A stretch of DNA of 45,136 nucleotides from an uncultured Bacteroidales bacterium. Lineage in GTDB: Bacteria > Bacteroidota > Bacteroidia > Bacteroidales > Bacteroidaceae. The notes below the pieces were generated by a model. That model saw only the letters and a program-made list of their open reading frames with translations. It made no database searches and was not told the origin of the DNA. How positions within the stretch are numbered: the stretch's first letter is position 1; each line of letters starts with the position of its first letter. Below are positions 41,860-45,136 of the stretch, piece after piece. The stretch spans positions 1 through 45,136 of the forward strand of contig CALFTK010000012.1 of the NCBI GenBank assembly GCA_937916465.1, written 5' to 3'. Position numbers and translations under genes: made by a program.

Positions 41860-43164
41860 ATGAAAAACGCAGTATCGTTATTGGAACTGAATAACATTGT
41901 CAGACGCTTACTTGAAATAGAGATGCCCGAAACCTATTGGGTTAAGGCAGAAATAAGTACAATGCAAGTGGCGTACAACGGACATTGTTATATGGAACTT
42001 GTGCAGAAAGACTCTACCGGAGGAAATTTTGTGGCAAAGGCACGTGCCAATGTTTGGAAAAGTACGTTTCAACCTTTGCGCACACGTTTTGAAATGGAGA
42101 CGGGGCAGAAACTTTCAGCAGGTCTGAATGTACTGCTTGAAGTATCGGTATCATTTCACGAACAGTATGGATATGCTTTGGTGGTGCATAACATAGATCC
42201 CACTTATACCATGGGCGATATGGCTCGCCGTAGAAAGGAGATACTTGCACGTTTGGAGGCTGATGGGGTGTTGGAACTGAATAAGGAGTTGAAAATACCA
42301 ATGTTGCCTCAGCGAATAGCTGTCATATCGTCGGCAACGGCAGCAGGCTATGGCGATTTCTGCAATCAGTTGAACGGAAATCAGTATGGATTTGGATTTT
42401 CTGTGTCGTTGTTTTCTGCAGTAATGCAGGGCGATAGGGCAGAATCCAGTATAATATCGGCACTGGACAGTATAGCTATACGTGCTAAAGATTTTGATGT
42501 GGTGGTTATAATACGTGGAGGTGGCGCAACCAGCGATTTGAATTGTTTTGATTCTTATATGTTGGCTATGAATATTGCCAATTTCCCTCTGCCCATAATT
42601 ACAGGTATAGGTCATGAGCGCGATGATACAGTTATAGATATGGTATCGCATACGCGTGTAAAGACACCTACTGCTGCTGCGGAATTGCTTATAGGTGTGG
42701 TTCTGGATAGTGCTGCACATCTGCAACAATTGAGTGTAAGATTTGCCGATAGAATAAGGGTACTAATGGAAGAAGAGAAACGTAGAATGACTGTGCTTTC
42801 GCAGAAAATTCCATCGCTCTTTTCTATTCTCAAAATAAAGCAGGAGAACCTTATGGATCAGTTATTGATAAAAGCATTGGTGGCTGCCCGTAAGAATATT
42901 GCCGATGAAAAGTATAACCAAAATCGTTTTGAAGAGCGATTGTCGGTATCTGCAAAGAACTATATGACCGCGCAGAAACACCGTTTGGAACTATTGGAAC
43001 GAAGTGTGGATGTGGCTGATCCTGTTCATGTATTGCAGCGAGGTTATTCACTTACCATCTGTAACGGGCATGTAGTAAAGAGTGTGGGCGAACTTAATCC
43101 GGGCGATAAATTAACTACCAGATTTGCCGATGGTAAGATAGAAAGCACAGTAACAGAAGTATAA
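41860..43164 (+). CDS. xseA: Exodeoxyribonuclease VII, large subunit
   Basis: The 434-residue subunit degrades single-stranded DNA to short oligonucleotides together with XseB. An OB-fold starts the protein (YWVKAEISTMQVAYNGHCYM). The catalytic domain follows with IAVISSATAAGYGDF, VVIIRGGGATSDLNCFD and GIGHERDDTVIDMVSH. The coiled-coil arm (about 285-385) and a beta-rich end (VLQRGYSLTI) finish it. Length is close to other Bacteroidota copies. It sits 4 nt after mnmA and 18 nt before xseB, so the nuclease subunits are made together. Confidence 0.95.
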   Translation: MKNAVSLLELNNIVRRLLEIEMPETYWVKAEISTMQVAYNGHCYMELVQKDSTGGNFVAKARANVWKSTFQPLRTRFEMETGQKLSAGLNVLLEVSVSFHEQYGYALVVHNIDPTYTMGDMARRRKEILARLEADGVLELNKELKIPMLPQRIAVISSATAAGYGDFCNQLNGNQYGFGFSVSLFSAVMQGDRAESSIISALDSIAIRAKDFDVVVIIRGGGATSDLNCFDSYMLAMNIANFPLPIITGIGHERDDTVIDMVSHTRVKTPTAAAELLIGVVLDSAAHLQQLSVRFADRIRVLMEEEKRRMTVLSQKIPSLFSILKIKQENLMDQLLIKALVAARKNIADEKYNQNRFEERLSVSAKNYMTAQKHRLELLERSVDVADPVHVLQRGYSLTICNGHVVKSVGELNPGDKLTTRFADGKIESTVTEV

Positions 43165-43182
43165 ACAATAAAATTTTAAGAT

Positions 43183-43359
43183 ATGAAGTACGAAGAAGCA
43201 ATGAAGAGACTTGAACAGATAGTAAGTGATATTGAAAACAATAAGTTGGATATAGATCTTATATCGGATAAAATAAAGGAGGCACAAGAACTTATAAAGT
43301 TTTGTAAAGATAAACTCTACAAAACAGATGAAGAGATTCAAAAACTGCTTGAAGATTAA
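43183..43359 (+). CDS. xseB: Exodeoxyribonuclease VII, small subunit
   Basis: This gene encodes only 58 residues, so automatic calling may miss it. It begins MKYEEAMKRLEQIVSDIENN and continues as an all-helical protein ending with a Lys/Glu-rich helix (DEEIQKLLED). The YEEAMKRLEQIV start is the XseB hallmark. Small helical subunits coat the coiled-coil arm of XseA and are needed for nuclease activity. It lies 18 nt after xseA. Its stop is 12 nt from the stop of the convergent gene, with no terminator between. Confidence 0.93.
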   Translation: MKYEEAMKRLEQIVSDIENNKLDIDLISDKIKEAQELIKFCKDKLYKTDEEIQKLLED

Positions 43360-43371
43360 AAAAAGATAGTA

Positions 43372-45136
43372 TTATACCTTCGAGCTATTTTCATCCCCCA
43401 ATATATCTTCGATAAAGTTTTCCAATGAATTGTCGGTAGTCATCCCTATCTTTTGGCGGAACCGGTGGCGAAGCATCAATACGCTTCGTGGGGCAATGGC
43501 CAATAACTCAGCTATTTCCTTATTGTCCTGCTTCAAAACAATGAGCATCGAAAGAAGTTCTTCCCGACGGGTAATGGATGGAACCTTTTCGCGGATACGA
43601 GGCAGAAAAAGCGGATATAGCAACTCGAAACATTGGCGGAACTTGGATTCTCCATTTTTCCTTAGCATCGATGGAGTCAGCGTCTCTAATTCCTGACGTT
43701 TATCTTTGTCATTCAATAATTCACAGATTTCTTGTGATATCTTTTCTTTTTCGGTATTTGATTGATTCAGCTTTTGAAGCAACAAGGCAAACTTGTCATC
43801 GGCCTGTTTCATTTGGATTTTATGCTTTCTCTTTTGATGAAAAAGGAGCACAACTATTACACTAATGGTAACAAGAGACAAACCTACGCAAATCAGGAGC
43901 AAAAGGCGTTGGTTAGCTTGTTCAAGTTGAGCAATCTTTAGTTCACGTCTCTGTTGTTCCGTTTGAGAATCAACGATAGCCTCCACGAGATTGTAGTGCA
44001 GCCTCTTCTCCTTTAATGTCTGCTGCTCTTGGAGCATCATTCTTGTATATTGCTCCACTTTATGATGATTCTTGCTTTTCAGATAGTAGTCTATAATCGG
44101 CTGATAGTTCAGATGAATATAGATGGGTGAATCATTTTGGTTTAACAATGCATACATGCTGTCCAACATGGCTTCTGCCATATTGTTGTTTTCGTCCTTC
44201 AGATAGGTTTGTGCCAACTGGTGATAAGCTTTTGCACGGTTCACCACTGTTCCTTGTTGAGTTACCCGTTGTAATTCTTGAATACCTACCTGCAAAGAAT
44301 CACCTCCCCTTTCTGTCAAGAAAATGCCATTCAGCAAGTTAACATCCACCATACCACTGTTGTAAGGCAAAGATTGACAAAGTTTTCGTGCCTTTTCAGT
44401 ATAATAAGGAATAGAATCCGTTTCTCCCAGTTGAAGCAACGCCCGTCCTTTATCTATATAAGTCTGAGCTGAAACCATCGGATTCTCCATGACCCTGTTC
44501 TTTTCCACTTGTATGGCTTCGGATGCATATAGGTTGGCATACTCGGGTACATCCCAATACAGGAACAGGTCAACCAACGTATGCAAGCTATTCAGCACCC
44601 CCAGTTCATCCTTCCTTTTCTTTGCTTCCTCCTTGCTTTGCAGGAAAAGCTCCAGGGCTTTGTCAATCAGTCCGTTCCGTTTGTACAGGGAGCCCAGCAT
44701 GGCCATTACCCATTGCTTGCCGGAAGTATTCTTGCACAATTCGGCTTGCAGCAACGCTTCCTGACACCAGCCAATCACTTCTTTCTGATAATTGGGATTA
44801 CTATAAAACACAGCCGCTGCATAAGCATAGTCACGGAAATATCGTTCGGGAGTAGGCTGATGAAGCGGAAGGCTGAGTGCTTTCAACATCATTTCTTCGG
44901 CTTCCTTCATGTTCTCCGTACGCGACAAGGCATACGCCATCACCGAATAATAATCCCTCAAATAGATTTTTTGCAGGATAGGAGAAGCCTTGAACACTTC
45001 TTGCAAGGTCGTTACGCAAGCTTCCGGCTCTCCTTTACTTTGAAATGTATTCATCAACTGCATCAATGCATCGGTATACAGGGACATTTGCTCATTGGAG
45101 AAGTCATCCCCAAGTATCGGCTGTGACAAGTAATCC
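43372..45136 (-). CDS. TPR-transmembrane-HTH transcriptional regulator, 5' end outside the window
   Basis: At least 585 residues are present. The frame is open to the window edge, and the first codons seen (DYLSQPILGDD) are internal, so the start is missing. The N-terminal ~400 residues are TPR helices (QWVMAMLGSLYKRNGLIDKA is one repeat). One membrane helix follows (about 415-440), then a coiled coil and a LuxR-like HTH domain near the end (KQDNKEIAELLAIAPRSV). This is a Bacteroides-type regulator that senses through the TPR part; the target is unknown. The gene looks GC-richer than its neighbours, so a chimeric joint at about 43360-43372 is possible. Confidence 0.85.
   Translation of the reverse strand, partial: DYLSQPILGDDFSNEQMSLYTDALMQLMNTFQSKGEPEACVTTLQEVFKASPILQKIYLRDYYSVMAYALSRTENMKEAEEMMLKALSLPLHQPTPERYFRDYAYAAAVFYSNPNYQKEVIGWCQEALLQAELCKNTSGKQWVMAMLGSLYKRNGLIDKALELFLQSKEEAKKRKDELGVLNSLHTLVDLFLYWDVPEYANLYASEAIQVEKNRVMENPMVSAQTYIDKGRALLQLGETDSIPYYTEKARKLCQSLPYNSGMVDVNLLNGIFLTERGGDSLQVGIQELQRVTQQGTVVNRAKAYHQLAQTYLKDENNNMAEAMLDSMYALLNQNDSPIYIHLNYQPIIDYYLKSKNHHKVEQYTRMMLQEQQTLKEKRLHYNLVEAIVDSQTEQQRRELKIAQLEQANQRLLLLICVGLSLVTISVIVVLLFHQKRKHKIQMKQADDKFALLLQKLNQSNTEKEKISQEICELLNDKDKRQELETLTPSMLRKNGESKFRQCFELLYPLFLPRIREKVPSITRREELLSMLIVLKQDNKEIAELLAIAPRSVLMLRHRFRQKIGMTTDNSLENFIEDILGDENSSKV

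Noticed and set aside
44581..45126. A 181-codon plus-strand frame at the right end
   Set aside because: It lies opposite the TPR domain of the regulator and shows no domain; a shadow frame.

Overview
The window is a metagenome-style contig of two unlike parts. From about 4.6 kb to the right end it reads as one Bacteroidales (Bacteroidota) chromosome segment. Many genes lack Shine-Dalgarno sites, Bacteroidota-type -7 boxes (TAnnTTTG) precede many units, and the gene families fit (LpxK/lipid A, TolC-RND with a PG0541-type protein, PorE-like OmpA lipoprotein, BF3164-like propeller lipoprotein, B12-dependent methylmalonyl-CoA mutase pair, TPR-HTH regulators). The first ~4.6 kb is a mosaic. A piece of a Bacteroidota-type helicase/restriction protein is joined to AT-rich, SD-preceded Firmicutes/Mollicutes-like housekeeping fragments (thrS start, truncated pcrA, intact glnS, B3/4-domain tail, holB tail, ricT/PSP1 start). 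The last of these is spliced in frame into the C-terminus of a Bacteroidota HTH regulator. Truncations at every joint point to chimeric assembly or amplification rather than a real locus.

Layout of the Bacteroidales part: 5.06-6.74 kb holds a secreted beta-sandwich protein with a sorting-like tail, then a decayed gene keeping only a signal-peptide start and the same kind of tail. 6.87-8.2 kb is gdhA (minus). 8.5-14.5 kb is a tripartite RND efflux operon ending in a PII-like accessory gene. 14.5-16.7 kb is thiL and lpxK (minus). Next come tRNA-Ser(GGA) and an ExbB / 4-TM protein / ExbD / ExbD operon (17.1-19.5 kb). 19.6-23.4 kb is topB plus a PorE-like lipoprotein. 23.4-24.8 kb is an rRNA m5C methyltransferase (minus). 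24.9 kb starts a propeller lipoprotein, followed by thyA-folA. 27.4-31.4 kb is mutA-mutB (minus). 31.6-33.0 kb is an SGNH hydrolase and a YefM/YoeB-type toxin-antitoxin pair. 33.0-33.3 kb is a dense cluster of inverted repeats. 33.3-35.0 kb is an AspT/YidE-type transporter. 35.0-35.2 kb is a small repeat mosaic. 35.1-37.5 kb is rfbB plus a secreted CE1-like esterase (minus). 37.6-40.7 kb holds a DUF4890-type periplasmic protein, then a phosphoesterase / cytidylate-kinase-like / MATE operon (minus). 40.8-43.4 kb is mnmA-xseA-xseB. The right end carries a partial TPR-TM-HTH regulator.

Most genes are core metabolism, envelope and information processing. I see no prophage, CRISPR array, integrase or secondary-metabolite cluster. 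The more unusual signals are the chimeric left end, the PII-like protein tied to an RND pump, the proton-channel cluster with an extra membrane protein, the structured intergenic blocks at 33.0-33.3 and 35.0-35.16 kb, a 15-bp motif shared between two promoter regions, a tandem operator-like repeat at a promoter, a decayed tail-bearing gene, and a probable leaderless mnmA transcript.
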